A stretch of DNA of 64,000 bases from Welwitschia mirabilis (GCA_051453625.1 JBOZIK010000001.1:167775671-167839670); one strand, 5' to 3'; shown: positions 44,914 through 57,525, counted from the first letter of the stretch. Numbers and translations: made by a program. Notes: generated by a model from the sequence alone, not told the origin.

Positions 44914-47535
44914 GAAGGTGGTTTGAAGAGAGACTGCATAGTAGAGGAACAACAGAAATGATATAGAAAGGCTAGTTACATCAATGGGAATTAATCTATT
45001 TTAGTAGTAACTTAAAAAATCCAAAATATTATTTGTTATTCATAGAGCTGCTATGTTTATGAATACTACTGAGACTAAGCAATGACTTGCAAAAGATGAT
45101 TATAAGCATATTATCTACAAAATAGTTAGACAAACCTCACATGATGAAAAAACAAGGATAGGGAGAACATTTACTGTGGCTAACATTTATCAAAGCAACT
45201 AGAGGAAAAAAATCAAATCATGAAAATACAAAGGTAGAGAGAATATTATCCTAAACCTACATTTATCAACCAAAACAAAAAAAGAGAAAAAATAAAAACC
45301 ACATGAGAATGCTAGTTCTCTAGTTTACTTATAGATATTATTACATATTATAAGGTTCAACCCCTTTCTAGACTAGTGTAGATCTCTTAGTAGTAGATAA
45401 GAACTTTAGAGAATCCAAATGGCTATAAAGCATGGAACATATTTTGCCCTCCATAGCTTGAGGAGTATATGTAGAAGAAGTGTTAGGTCAGAAGCAATTA
45501 CTTCTTTCAATCATTAAATTCCCATATTTGTAATAACCATCCTCCCCTAAGGCAATTTCAATATTAATTCCATCTTTTACAGTTAGATGAGGTCAATATA
45601 AAAAAATGTAATAATCAAAGAAATAAAAATAGACTTGGCTTCACTTTATAATAACTTTGTCTTTCATGCGGTTATTATATTCTAGATTTATCTTCATGGT
45701 TCTTTGTTAGCTCCCTGAAGATGTTATTTAGATTATCATATTTGTCCACCTCCACTGTTATTTCTTGAGAGTTATGAAACTCATTGTTGTCATCTTGATT
45801 TTCTTAATGATTGCCATATTCTCTTACCTTTATCTTGTGATAGAAGTATTGTTAAGCTAAAGCATGGATAGAAAGAAAGGGAGTAAATGTGGTTGCTATC
45901 AAAATTTTAATATCCTAAATAGAAGCACAAGCATGTATGTCTGTGGGTGCCTACTATATGAGATTCTACATGGAAAACTATAGATAGATGTGTGAAACTG
46001 CAATTGGTGTTTTTACTTCTAGTAGTGTTATCCTTTAGATAATTAGCCCAAGGTCATATGTAAAAGGTTGAAATAAATCTAGAAGGGGGGTTGATTACAA
46101 CGTTTTAAAATTTCCCTCATTTTTCTTGGATACATCTTAACATATATTTGAAGCATTTATGACTTGAATAATTAGGACACAGAGGAATCCAATTTAGTTT
46201 GGTTTATTACCTATTGTTATTTGAATAAGGAACAGTTGTTATTACAAATTATGTCTTTGGTGGATTCTGATGCATGAAATGAAGATCTAAGTAAGTAATG
46301 CAAGGATGTGACAACATGATCTAAAAGAAAAAAGCTACTTAAACTATTCATTCAATGATTACATTATTAAAGAAATAGATTGAGAGCATCTCCCCTAAAG
46401 CAGTGAAGTAGAACATAATATGTAAAACTCTAAAGGTAAAAGCTAGACATAACTTGAAGCCATAAATTTAGATCTCTGGTTCTACACAATAGGGAGTGGC
46501 TTAGAGGCAATATGATATCCACTCAATATACTCTAATGTACATAACACTTCACAAATAATACCTTACATGAAGATACAATGGGAATCTTTGACTAACATA
46601 CGCTTTACTTCAAAGACATGAAGTGGATCCTAAGAAGTGTCCAACATGCCTTTTTCATAATATCTTTGTTTGGAAACACAACTATAAAGTTCATTTTATT
46701 TATATGAAGAACTTATGTCACCAAGACTTGAGTTTAAATGGAGTTTCATCCAATTAGTAAAGGGTAGGAGCATAATGTACCTAAAAGATCTAAATGTGTT
46801 CACAAGGAAAACCATCAATTGCTGCTAGGATAACAAAAATAGGTCAACAAAAATTCAACACATTATAAACTTTTTTTGAGAGGAGGCACTTATAAAATAA
46901 TCATTATCTAGTTTTTAGCATATCAACTATTCTAAATCAATCACAAGATTTAATCATGTACATGCTATTACAAACATTTGATACCACACATGTAACACTC
47001 ACAAAAAACTACTCTAAATTGACTAACGTAGGGCTATTTATGCATGTGAGACCCTACAACTGTCCTATTTTTCCATCTTACTAGCAAAGAAGCACTAAGA
47101 TCTAAACTAGAAAAATGTTGGGAAGATGATAAAATTAAAAAAAAGGGTTGTTACATTGAAACTATTTTGTTATTTAGACATTAAGAAAATGATTGATTAT
47201 CATAACACCACTAAGAAAATCACAATAAAAAATTGAACTGATAAGTGATAATAAAATGCAAAAAACAAAAACAAAGTAGTAGAATACTATAAATAGCAAT
47301 AGGAATATGAAAAACCAAAAACAGAAAAAATAATAATATAGAAAAATAAAACTAGTAAGCTAAACACACACATATTTAAATAAAATACCTTTAATGTAAA
47401 TTTCTCTTGTAAGAGTCATCTAAGTAAAATGGAATCCTCTTGCTGGACTATCTAGCTCTTTTCTTTCTTTTGAGAGAACTAATGAAGCTTGATAATCTTC
47501 TATGACTAAGGATGCCCCCTTCAACTAGTTGAAAA
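44914..47535. other. AT-rich DNA with one unidentified coding-like remnant
   Basis: On the minus strand about 45350-45820 reads EVDKYDNLNNIFRELTKNHE, then INIEIALGEDGYYKYGNLMI and ERSNCF, PNTSSTYTPQAMEGKICSML then YSHLDSLKFL. The amino-acid composition and the length without breaks look like decayed protein-coding sequence, but I cannot name the family. The rest holds no gene I can see. The repeat partner of 43786-43975 lies at 46230-46430. Confidence 0.4.
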
Positions 47536-47539
47536 AAAA

Positions 47540-50090
47540 GTGAAGAAAATGATGAAATTAACTCATAAACCTTGCTCTCAATCTCTACATTTAATCCTCA
47601 TTAGATGGAAAATGTTGCATAAAATCGTCAAGCTTATTCATCATACCTGACTAAATAGTTTGGAGATTACTTCTTTGTGCATTTTATGAATCACAATTTC
47701 CCTCATCATTCAAAAGAAGAACATCATCATCAAGATTCAAAGCAATGTTACTATTATTAATGTTTATTTCCATATAATCCACATCGTCCTCCTTAGATTG
47801 GGAGTGATCAATAAGAAGATCATGAGAACTATAGATATCAATATTAGAAGGCATAAAATCTACAAGGTCAATTTCACCATAAGATAAGATAACTACTTTG
47901 CAATATCAAATACTCTACACAATATTAAAACTTTTATGGCATGCTTAGAAAATGACCTATAACTGATCATTTACATTCATATGTAATAGAATATGAATAA
48001 ATTTATTTCACATGATACTTTGTATGCCTTTTAATATAATTTTGGCTTCTAGCATAATATGCATATTCACATGGATCATAAACTTTACAATTAGCATCAT
48101 CAATGTTAATGGACATCTCTCATGATATCTTATATTCCTCTTTTAGGTGGGCATTTGGAATAAAACCTATATCCTTTAATCTTATCTAATTCTAATAATA
48201 TATCTGTCCTTGGGATAGACACCAAAGAATCCAATCAACACATTTAGAGGATGTACATTTTCTCTTACTTAGAAACTTATTTTTTAAAAACCCATGGTAA
48301 GACTCTATGGCATTATTTATATGTTGTTGCTCATGTGGAAGATCATGATACAAATTTGACCACATACCTAAGAGAAATCAAAACACACAAGTAAGGTGAT
48401 GCACATTTAATATAAACATATTAAAAATGATTTTCATATAAATCACTTATAGTATTTATCATTTTTTATTCAATATCTCTTAGGGTATGTCAAAAATGAT
48501 GGCTCATCACAAAAGTCTCTCTAAAAAGCATTACCTTGTGGAGAAGTTGAGCCTTACTTTGATAATAATGCATCATTTTTTGTAATCTTTTAGACAGGCT
48601 TTTCTAACATCTTTATCTTTGACTCTACCATACAACTATTTTCATTAAGCATGGGCTACATGCTAGGTACACATAAATACATGACATTTGATGATATTCC
48701 TGAGATATTAATAATTAAAATAGTATTATATTACATATTAAATAGATAATTAGTATAAAAGTATGTAAGAGTTGTATATCAAACCTTATTGACTCTATCT
48801 CAGTTGCTGAGTCATCCACTAAAAATGCATTTACATTCCAAGTGCACTCTTTCCATCTACATCTTTTAATAAGATCTATTAACTAAATCTGAATGTCTTG
48901 TGCTCTTCCTTATGATGAAATAATTCAAGCTATAGGAACTCCATTATAATGAGTATTAAAAACCATCACCATGTGTAAAGTGTAGTGTCAATACAATATA
49001 AAGAGATCTTATATTTTTACTACATTATGTAAAGTAAAGTATTAGCATTTGATCATTAAAATATATTTAATTTATTTGTATTAAAGGTAGAATCCATGGT
49101 GAGAATGCTATTCTTTGAATACCTCATCATCATTTGTAACATTCATGGAGACCGAATACCCAATATCAATGGTTGATATAATGCTTTATCTTCAAATTGA
49201 GTTAAAAAGAAGAACTCACTCTGGTTCTGTACCCATGGATTAATACTTTCAATGTCATTCTTATGGTACTCAAATGGATTCATTGCCTTTTTATATATGT
49301 TAAGAATATCCTTTCTTAAAAGGAACATGATCTACATAAATGATAACGTAACTATTTATTATTAGTAGTGATACACCATAAATTAAAAATAAATTTCTGA
49401 TAAATGGTATTAATGGATAATCCTTATTTCACTACCCTCAAAATGCTCTATCGCATTTCTTTAGATAAATGCAAGGGATGCAAACAACATTTATCATCTA
49501 ATGGACCAAGTAATCTATGACATGTCTTACCTTGGAGATCCATATGCTCTCTTATGTGGAAGAAAATACAAACCAAATTAGTATTAGCTCTCATTCTACA
49601 TGTGATAAATAAGTATTAACAATCTGTTTTCTTATCACATCTCTCTCACTTACAATTAGGCTTTTGTTACATATTAACTATTACTTTAAGCCTAAATTGA
49701 CATAAGTATTTGACAAAGGAGTATGTGAGAAATTGAATTTATCTAAATAATAAATATAAACCTACAATTTACAACTAGTTTTGAGAACTTCATAGAGTTA
49801 CCTTACTCTTTCAATTACATCACTACACTTCATAAGGGTTTCTTCTGTCCATGTTTAATGATTCCTACTTCATGCATTAATTTTTGTAGGAGCAACATGG
49901 TTCTCCTCCTCACCCTTAATAAAGCTAGTCAAGTGATCATAAGTAAACCATTAAAAATGCAAACCCTCATATATAGACCATTTGATGTCAATTTTGGTAA
50001 ATTTTTCTTCTTGGGGATATTGAGGGAAAACATGCCATGCATTCTTCCAAAAGCCTTTAAGTTCATGTACTCTTCCTTTATTACTCATTA
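47540..50090 (-). pseudogene. SWIM/MULE-transposase-like gene remnant, left copy
   Basis: The minus strand follows the order of the plant SWIM-type zinc-finger, MULE-derived protein family: start near 50089 (MSNKGRVHELKGFWKNAW, IDIKWSIYEGLHF, YDHLTSFIKGEEENH), then DIESINPWVQNQSEFFFLTQ (49143-49328), then the transposase-like core on either side of 49000-48700 (counterparts of VMIFDTHYNGVPIA and FLMDD in the right copy), then MWSNLYHDLPHEQQHINNAI and ESYHGFLKNKFLSKRK after an intron acceptor TTTCTCTTAG near 48375. The SWIM site near 47940-47985 is broken: YECK and SKHAIKVL lie in different frames and the CKH cysteine is Ser. An acidic C-terminal tail follows to about 47540. Members are host genes related to FAR1-type domesticated transposases. 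Stops and shifts make this one nonfunctional. Confidence 0.75.
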
Positions 50091-50294
50091 AGAATGTCTT
50101 ATACATTGAAAATCATGTAATTAGAATTAAATATACATGAAAATGTAGATAATGCACCCAAAAGTGTAAGTCAAATCTTACAAATAGAACATAANNNNNN
50201 NNNNNNNNNNNNNNNNNNNNNNNNNNNNNNNNNNNNNNNNNNNNNNNNNNNNNNNNNNNNNNNNNNNNNNNNNNNNNNNNNNNNNNNNNNNNNN

Positions 50295-51583
50295 GAAACC
50301 TGCATCCTTTAATCTTATCTGATTCCAATAATATATCTGTGCTTGGGATAAATGCCAAAGAAGCCAATCAATGCATTTGGAGGATGCACGTTTCCTCTTG
50401 CTTAGAAATTTATTTTTCGAAAAACCATGGTAAGACTCTATGGCAATATTTGTATATTGTTGTGCATGTGAAACATCATGATACAATTTTAACCACATAC
50501 CGAAGAGAAATCAAAACATACAAGTAAAGTAATGCACATTTAATGTAAAAATATTGAAAAATGATTTTCATATAAACTATTTACAGTATTTATTATTTTT
50601 TATCAATATCTCTCAATGTATGCCAAAAAGGATAGCTCATTACAAAAGTTTCTTTGAAAAGCATTAATATCTTGGAGAATTTAATTCTCACTTTGATAAT
50701 AATGCATCATTATTTGTAATCTTTTAGATATGGCTTCCCTAACATCCTTATCTTTGATTCTACTATACAACGATTTTCATCAAGCATGGACTACATGCTA
50801 GGTACACAAGAATACATGACATTCGATGATATTCTTGGGATATTAAAAACTAAAATAGTATTTTATTATATATTAAATAGCTAGTTAGTATAAAATTATG
50901 TAAGAGTTAGATATCAAACTTTATTGCCCCTATCTCAAGTGTTGAGTCATCCATTAAAAATGCATTTACATTATAAGTGCACTCTTCCCATCTACATTTT
51001 TCAATAAGAGCTCTTAACCAAACTTGAACATCTTGTATTCTTCCTTGTGATGAGATAATCTAAGCTATAGGAACTCCATTATAATGAGTATCAAAAATCA
51101 TCACCGCATGTAAAGTGTACTATCATTACAGTATAAAAAGATCTTAGCTTTACATTGCATTATGTAAAGTAAAGTATTAGCATTTGATCAAACTCTATTT
51201 AACTTATACTTATTTGTATTAAAGGTAGAATCCATGGTAATAATGCTATTATTTGAATACTTCACCATCATTCATAATATCCATAGAGACTGAATAGCCA
51301 ATATCAATGATTGATCTAATGCTTCATAGGGATGCCTTTTATCCATGTTTGACGATTCTTACTTCTTGCATTGATTTTTGTAGGAGTAACATAGTTCTCC
51401 TCCTTACCCTTAATATAGTCAGTCAAGTGATCATATGTAAACCATGCAAAATGCAAACCCTCATATATAGACTACTTGATGTTAGTTTGGGTAAACTTTT
51501 CTTCCTATGAATATTGAGGGGAAACATGCTATGCATTCTCTCAAAAGCCTTTGGTTCATGTACTCTTCTTTTATTACTCATTA
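50295..51583 (-). pseudogene. SWIM/MULE-transposase-like gene remnant, right copy
   Basis: Tandem paralogue of the left copy in the same orientation, separated from it by a 100-N gap. Visible parts: CTLHAVMIFDTHYNGVPIA, IISSQGRIQDVQVWLRALIE, FLMDDSTLEIGAI, HVVHAW-type WHVRRAW motif near 50790, VREAISKRLQ, MHYYQSEN, and MWLKLYHDVSHAQQYTNIAI then ESYHGFSKNKFLSKRK (50400-50498). Compared with the left copy it lacks about 650 bp that correspond to 49183-49837, which hold part of the N-terminal domain. It is cut by the gap before the SWIM region. Confidence 0.75.
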
Positions 51584-51589
51584 AGAATG

Positions 51590-52535
51590 CCTTATACATT
51601 GAAAATCATGTAATTACAATTAAATATACATGAAAATGTAGATAATGCACCAAAAAGTGCAAGTCAAATATTTGAATAGAACATCAGAAATAAACACAAC
51701 ATGTAATATATTTTGTATGTATCATTGAAATAAAAGTTAACACATAAATTATAATTACACTTAATAAAAACCCTATAGGCATTAATCATTATAAAATTCA
51801 CACTAATGAAAACCCTGTAAATCCACTTATAGAAGTTATCATAGCTATAAAACACCTTATTGATTATAACCTAAATGGTTTGATGTCAATGATTTAGCCT
51901 TAGATGGGAGAATTATAGAAAAGAATTGACTGTTTTGAGTTTAAAGGACATCATGATTATCAAACATCAACCAGCAGAATTGTAGCTAAAACATAACTAT
52001 AAAGGATGTGGACTTTTTGATTACAGAAGTAGTTGAGAATTAAAGATATACTTTGAAAAACTAGATCTGTGTAATATGAGTTTGAGAAACAATGTATCCA
52101 AAGAGTTTTGTTTTAAATGCAGTGATTAAAAATCCATTATAAATTGATTGAAATCAAAGCTGGTAAATAGTATAGCTAGCACAATATAAGTCCCAATGTT
52201 TTGCTAATCCATATATCCTTTCTATTTGAGTAGTCTATTAATAAAGTTGTAGTCTTTATCTTGATTTATTTTTTATTCTTCCTTCCTCATTATTCTATTC
52301 TATTTCTCTATCATCTATTTCTTGAAATGGAGTACCTATTGGAAATTGATATTGAGGAGGTACCTGTTCACTAAGAAGAAAGTATTTTAATAAATATGTG
52401 GTGTTTGCATATAATTTTTGTTATTGTTATGTTGCTTACAAGGATTTAGCATATCAATGGTTCTAGTGTGAATATCTAGGCTCTTTTTCCTATTGATCCA
52501 GTTATTGGACAAGTTGCTAAGACAACTATTAAATT
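51590..52535. other. AT-rich DNA, no identified gene
   Basis: No motif was recognised in the first 700 bases. The segment 52400-52535 on plus (CLHIIFVIVMLLTRI) could be the membrane anchor of the glycosyltransferase remnant that follows. The link is positional only. Confidence 0.35.
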
Positions 52536-52539
52536 AATA

Positions 52540-53125
52540 GTGAATGATGTGAATAGTAGAGAGGGTGGAGCTTTTAGAACATATTACATTTGATATTGTT
52601 TATGCTTAAGTGATGAAGGTTACATCATTACCAAAACCAATCTCGTCATTTATAAAGGGCTGTCAATGGTTGCCAATACACTCAATGCCATTGCCATGCT
52701 AATAAAACATAATAAGGAGTGGAATTGGTTTATCAACTTCAGTGGTTTTGATTATCTATTTGCCTCTTTTTGATGATTTATCTTCTATGTTATCATCCTT
52801 TTCTAAACATCTTAATTTTATTAAGTACATCATCAAGTTGACTTAGAAGGAAGAGCACAAGGAAAAACTAATCATCATAGATCCCAGACTCTATATGAAC
52901 TAAAAGGTTAAAACTTGTTTTTAGGAGAACTACAAAATGAAGATCTTACCTACTACACTCAAAATTTTTATAGGTTTTTCTTGGATGTCTTTGTCATTTG
53001 TAGAGTACTACATTTGAGGGTAGAATAATATTCCAAGATCACTACTTATGTATTATGCAAATTTTATGTCATCCCCAAAGGGCTATTTTCACAAAGTAAT
53101 ATAGAAACACAACTATGAGAAATTA
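52540..53125 (+). pseudogene. Branch-family glycosyltransferase fragment (plant GLCAT14-like)
   Basis: Plus-strand pieces in order match plant core-2/I-branching type glycosyltransferases (Pfam Branch), Golgi type II membrane enzymes that glucuronosylate arabinogalactan proteins: YIITKTNLVIYKGLSMVANT then LNAIAMLIKHNKEWNWFINF and SGFDYLF (52621-52770), a shifted HLNFI segment, KEEHKEKLIIIDPRLYMN (about 52850-52900), a GFSWMSL-like segment, then NNIPRSLLMYYANFMSSPKG and YFHKVI (53020-53100). Frameshifts and stops separate the pieces. The C-terminal HDLHYIxWDxPPKQHP region is absent. Confidence 0.8.
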
Positions 53126-53540
53126 CAGTCATTGTTGTAACTTAAATACTATGTTCATGTTGTAAGCATTACTTGTTTGTGTAATTATGAAATAGTACTA
53201 CACAAGATACACAAATATAAGAAGAACTCAGAACTTTAGAAGCAAAATGAAAAATCTTTTCTTATAATCAATTCATTACTTCCATACAACAAATCCAATA
53301 GAGCTTTTATAGCATGCAAGAAATACAAAAATACAACATATCTAGATAATCCTTGGGTATAGTGTTTATAAACCCTACTTAAAATGGCCTTATTAACATA
53401 ATCCCTTAAAACATCTCATACATCAATTTACAAGAGGGTACTAGCTATTATTATATAGAATGTAGCTGAAGGAAATAAGAAAATGTAGAACCAACAAATA
53501 CAAAACAAACTTAACATGGTTTAGGCCTCTTATACCCTAT
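53126..53540. other. AT-rich spacer before the Copia array
   Basis: No gene was seen. The five bases before the LTR are CCTAT (53536-53540). The matching target duplication cannot be checked because the other end of the array is in gaps or outside the window. Confidence 0.5.
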
Positions 53541-54854
53541 TGATAGGATCGAGAACTGTAGAAAAGGGGGAGGGGTGAATAGGTTCTTTCAAAAACTTAT
53601 AAACAAAAACACATTTAGATAATCTAATAACTACTTACATATAAGAATAGTGAAATCAAGAATGAACATATGAGAAATGAAAAACTTAAAGTAATGAATC
53701 AAAAGATACTAAAACATAAACTACCAGTTTAGTTACATGCAGGATTTATAGTGGTTTGGGAACTCCCCTACTCAACTCTTGATGATCAGCTTCTCCCAAG
53801 TTTGATCTTGGATCTTTGTTACTCCATAGGTTTTGCTAGGCTTACCTATTAACCCTTCCAAACAGACTTTTATAGGCTAAGTCTCAACCTTAATAATGGA
53901 CTTTTGTAGGCTAAGTCTCAACCTTTAACAATTGAATTTTATAGGCTAAGTCTCAACCTTTAAAGATAAATAGAAGTAATATAATGAAGCCTTGGTAGCT
54001 CTAATATAACTTGTTCAGTATCAATATAATGAATGGATCTCTTCTCTAAATGAATACAATGACAATATCCTTAGATTTGAGTCTGAGTGAAGTTCTTTTA
54101 CCAAGAATAGATCTCCTCAATTAGATATAAATCAATATGAAGATGTTTTAATGAAATATAACACTTGATATTTTAGATCTACAATGAATATGCCAGTTTA
54201 GAAAAGTGCCAAAAGATCTCTTGATCATCTCTTACCTAGCTGTTTATAATGGAGGGTTACTACGGTTTCTTACAATTGAATTGTACCTCCAATAGCTACA
54301 AATGGCTAGGTAATGGCTAGGTAATAGATACATATTTACAAGATTTAGTTTTTTATGCTATCTGGTTGACCCTACAAAAATCCGGTCAATCCCATGAGAA
54401 CTCGGCCAACCCTATCCTGGGTTTAGTTAACCCCTTGTCTCTTTATTTAAACTATGGACTGTTAGCTTCTCAGGTTTAGTCAATTTCATGAAAGATTTGA
54501 TCAACCCCTTTTCTCTCAGTTTGGGACTTGATTGTCAGCTCCTCAAATTTGGTCAACCCCATGAATATCTGGTTGAAACCTTTCCATTCGATTTAGGGAT
54601 ATTGATTCTTAGGATCACAAGTCTAATTGATTCCTTTATAATCTAGTCGATTCCTCTGGGTTTAGTTCATTTTTTTACATTTTCTTTAGGTGTGGTCAAT
54701 CCCTTTAGGATTCGGTTAATCCCCCACTGGAGGTAAACATAACTAATTCGAATCTTTTACCTATAAAACTCAATCTCATCTATACACGATATGTAACACT
54801 TTGCACTACACCAGAGAAATTAGTTTAACATTAATTGGTAAATATAATCTAACA
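53541..54854 (-). repeat. 3' LTR of Copia element 1
   Basis: Plus-strand ends are TGATAGGATCGAG and AATCTAACA, so the element strand reads TGTTAG...CTATCA. It is about 1314 bp long. It aligns with 59230-59730 and with 62733-64000. It carries three 34-35 bp units (AGGCTAAGTCTCAACCTT at 53874, 53908 and 53943) where the copy at 59547-59606 has two. About ten decayed GGTCGACC-like words lie at 54360-54730. Confidence 0.9.
53866..53961 (-). repeat. three 34-35 bp tandem units in Copia LTR
   Basis: The units begin (A)GGCTAAGTCTCAACCTT and are separated by TAATAATGGACTTTTGT and TAACAATTGAATTTTAT. The LTR at 59230 has two such units. Confidence 0.85.
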
Positions 54855-54866
54855 ATCTCCCTCTTT
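54855..54866 (-). promoter_or_regulatory. polypurine tract of Copia element 1
   Basis: On the element strand AAAGAGGGAGAT precedes TGTTAG, the usual plus-strand priming site next to the 3' LTR of SIRE- and Tork-type Copia elements. Confidence 0.8.
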
Positions 54867-55636
54867 AACATTGATGGAAAACAATTAAGTGATTTTAAAA
54901 AATCTAAAATAATTTAAGCTCATTTATAAAATACTTTTTATGCACACATTTAAAAATCAAAACTTTCCCTTACATCAAGACAAATATACATTTAAGCAAG
55001 GCGAAAAATACATAAACATTTTAAAGACCCAATATCTTAATATCTTAAACAAAAAATTTTGAAAGTATACTACCATTATTTCTTCCCCTTTGACATCAAT
55101 GGAAAATGAAATAAAATTTAGATAAATAATGATATCCTCTCTCCTTATGTTCATATCAAATGATAAATAATGATAAGCCAAAATTTTGAAACATATTTAG
55201 GCATTTTGAATAGATAAGTTATGCTTTTAAATAAGACAAGTTTTAAATATGAAAAAAATTCTACCAAAAGTGATGATAAAAAACACTTATAAATTACATA
55301 TTTAAATGATATAATTTGAGAACATACTACAATACCAAATGATAATGAAACATATGATCAAAAAGGATTTAACTCATCTTTGATTGAGATGATAATTTTA
55401 ATTTTGTTCCAAATATATTACACTCAAAAATACCAAAATAATGATAAGGATTAAGCTTAAACATAAGACTGAATTTTATTAATAAAACAAATTATTACAA
55501 AGTTTTAAACTAAAAATAAAGTGCTCATCAAAAGCATACATCGGAAAAGTTCCACAAAAAAGGCACAAATCTCTCTTTTTAACAACAAAAGAAAAATAGA
55601 AAACACTACAACTATGATCGAAAAGATAAGAAATAT
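54867..55636. other. noncoding 3' region of Copia element 1
   Basis: AT-rich, no gene was seen. Confidence 0.5.
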
Positions 55637-56651
55637 TTAATTTGATTCCTCCTCTTCTTCTGCTTCTTCTTCAGATTCCTCCTTTGAATCTTCTTCATCT
55701 CCACTAGTACGAGCCGATCTAGTACCTTTAGCTAAGGTACCAGCTGCTATGAGTGCTTCTTTCATATGCCTAGTGCGAGAGTTAATCCATTTCAAATATG
55801 AAAAAGTCTTATTTGGAGATGTTGCTTTTGCAGTTTCAGAAGGGGATTTCTTTGAAGGAGCAAAGATATGCATGCAAGACAAAGTCGCATGCCCAATGGG
55901 TGATAAGGGCTAAAGTGTCTCCAAAGAAGAATGCAAATTAACATAGAAATAATGACAGATTTTAGTGATAAGCATAGAGTAGGGTAGATCCCTAATTTTT
56001 TGGTACTCCAATTGTGAAGCCATATTTTTTAATATTATGATAGGAGTAATAATAGAATCCTCAGTTCCTACTAAATACATCAAATAATCCCTATAGATAG
56101 AGGCCTTATCACGATGGCTAGATAAAGGACGAAAATTATAAGTAAAGATTAAGTGAATAAAGTGATATTTTGGAGTCAATAGAGAAGTAGAAATGGTGTG
56201 CTTCCAAGAATGCATTTTACCACAAATCTCCCTGGTGACTACTGGTTCATCTTCCATGGTATCTCTCAGAGGCTAAAACTCCTCATAGTCACTCCATAGA
56301 AGATCAGTCAACTTAGAAATGAGGTCTACTATCACTCTTATCCTTCTACCCAAAAGTAGGATTTCTAGATTCCTAGCATCATGATTAAAAGAAGCATTGC
56401 AATAAAACATTCTAGTAAGAAAAGGATATGTAAGACCTAAAACATCCAAGAAATGGTCTAGATCTTAATCTCTTAAGAAATGAATAATATTTTTTAGCTC
56501 CCTAATCTCAGATAATGGTACAGACCACTCCTAGCACATAGATTTCTTTTCAAACTTCTCATAGAACTTGTCCAAGGCTTTCATGGAAGAAGTAGATAGG
56601 TTTTCTTAAAGCACCTTCCTTTGGCCCTCTCCTGGAAGAGCTAGCTGCCAT
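55637..56651 (-). pseudogene. ORF of 'putative plant transposon protein' type inside Copia element 1
   Basis: Starts at ATG 56651 (MAASSSRRGPKEGALRKPIY), continues in shifted frames (LDKFYEKFEKK-like, MFYCNASFNHDARNLEIL, LISKLTDLLWSDYEEF), then an open part at 56257-55910 (KYHFIHLIFTYNFRPLSSHR then DKASIYRDYLMYLV, IIILKNMASQ, LPYSMLITKICHYFYV) and 55882-55637, which ends in a Glu-rich tail (DEEDSKEESEEEAEEEEESN). It resembles a plant-specific family found in retrotransposons and annotated as putative plant transposon protein. Its function is unknown to me. A TATA-like TCTATAAAAG lies about 140 bp upstream on the same strand. Frameshifts and stops break it. Confidence 0.65.
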
Positions 56652-57016
56652 TCTAAGACTTTTAAAGAAAAGAAAAACTAATAAAATCACTAGATCTAGT
56701 TATAAAGCTCTATTAATCTTAAAGAAACTCACTAGATCTGAAGGCTTAAAGGCACTAGATTGAGATGGAAACAAGTTAGGATTCTAGTTCTTTTATAGAT
56801 TAAGGAAAATAGGGTAGATTTGACAAAGAAATCATGTCCACTAATTGTACTTCCACACTCTAATCTGTCAAGTCTGATCAACCACTTGAACATTTGGTCA
56901 ACCTGTCGAGATGTGGATTTACAGTACTAGAAGGGATCTAGGTAACCAGGCTTTCAAGCTTGTTGACCGATCACATTTGGTTGATTAAATCATAGATCTG
57001 ATCGACCACCCTATAA
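56652..57016 (-). promoter_or_regulatory. possible internal leader/promoter of the ORF at 56651
   Basis: This noncoding segment lies between the protease and the ORF. On the element strand it holds TCTATAAAAGAAC (about 56795-56807) and words related to the GGTCGACC motif of the LTR. The arrangement looks like a start region for a separate transcript, but that is inference. Confidence 0.4.
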
Positions 57017-57525
57017 TCAGCCAAGAAATAGTTTACTGAACTCTAGATTACTTTCATGAAAGATAAATTGATTACTAGAACTGGAGTTTACATCATATTT
57101 AATAGAAAAATATTTAATTTTATTATAATCTTTACTAACATGTTGATTTGCATGAATTAGTTGATCAAGAGTTTTAACATCTAATTTGTAAATATTATCA
57201 ACATGTTTTGCACTAAAAATAACATCATTCATTTTCTCATTTTCAACTATACATTTAGATTTATCAAAGATTATTCTATTCCCTTTGTAACAAAGTTGAC
57301 TAACACTTAGTAAGTTGTGTTGTAAACCATGCACATAAAGTACATTATCAAGATTTGATGACATACATCCTTTGATGCTTTTTATGTATTTTATTTTTAT
57401 TATTTGATTATTTTCAAAAATGACTTCTCCTCCATTTATGCTATTCAATCTTTGAAAGCTTGATTTATCTCCTGTCATATGTATTAAACAACTGCTATCT
57501 AGAAATTAACTTTTTAAATAAGATT
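57017..57525 (-). pseudogene. Copia protease and pre-integrase segment, element 1
   Basis: FLDSSCLIHMTGDKSSFQRL matches the Copia protease site WxLDSGCSxHMTGD, with the catalytic Asp kept and Gly changed to Ser. Then come INGGEVIF, NLDNVLYVHGLQHNLLSVSQ and KGNRIIFDKSKCIV. The open frame runs from 57478 to 57017. Frames upstream are shifted. The integrase that should follow is absent. Confidence 0.85.
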
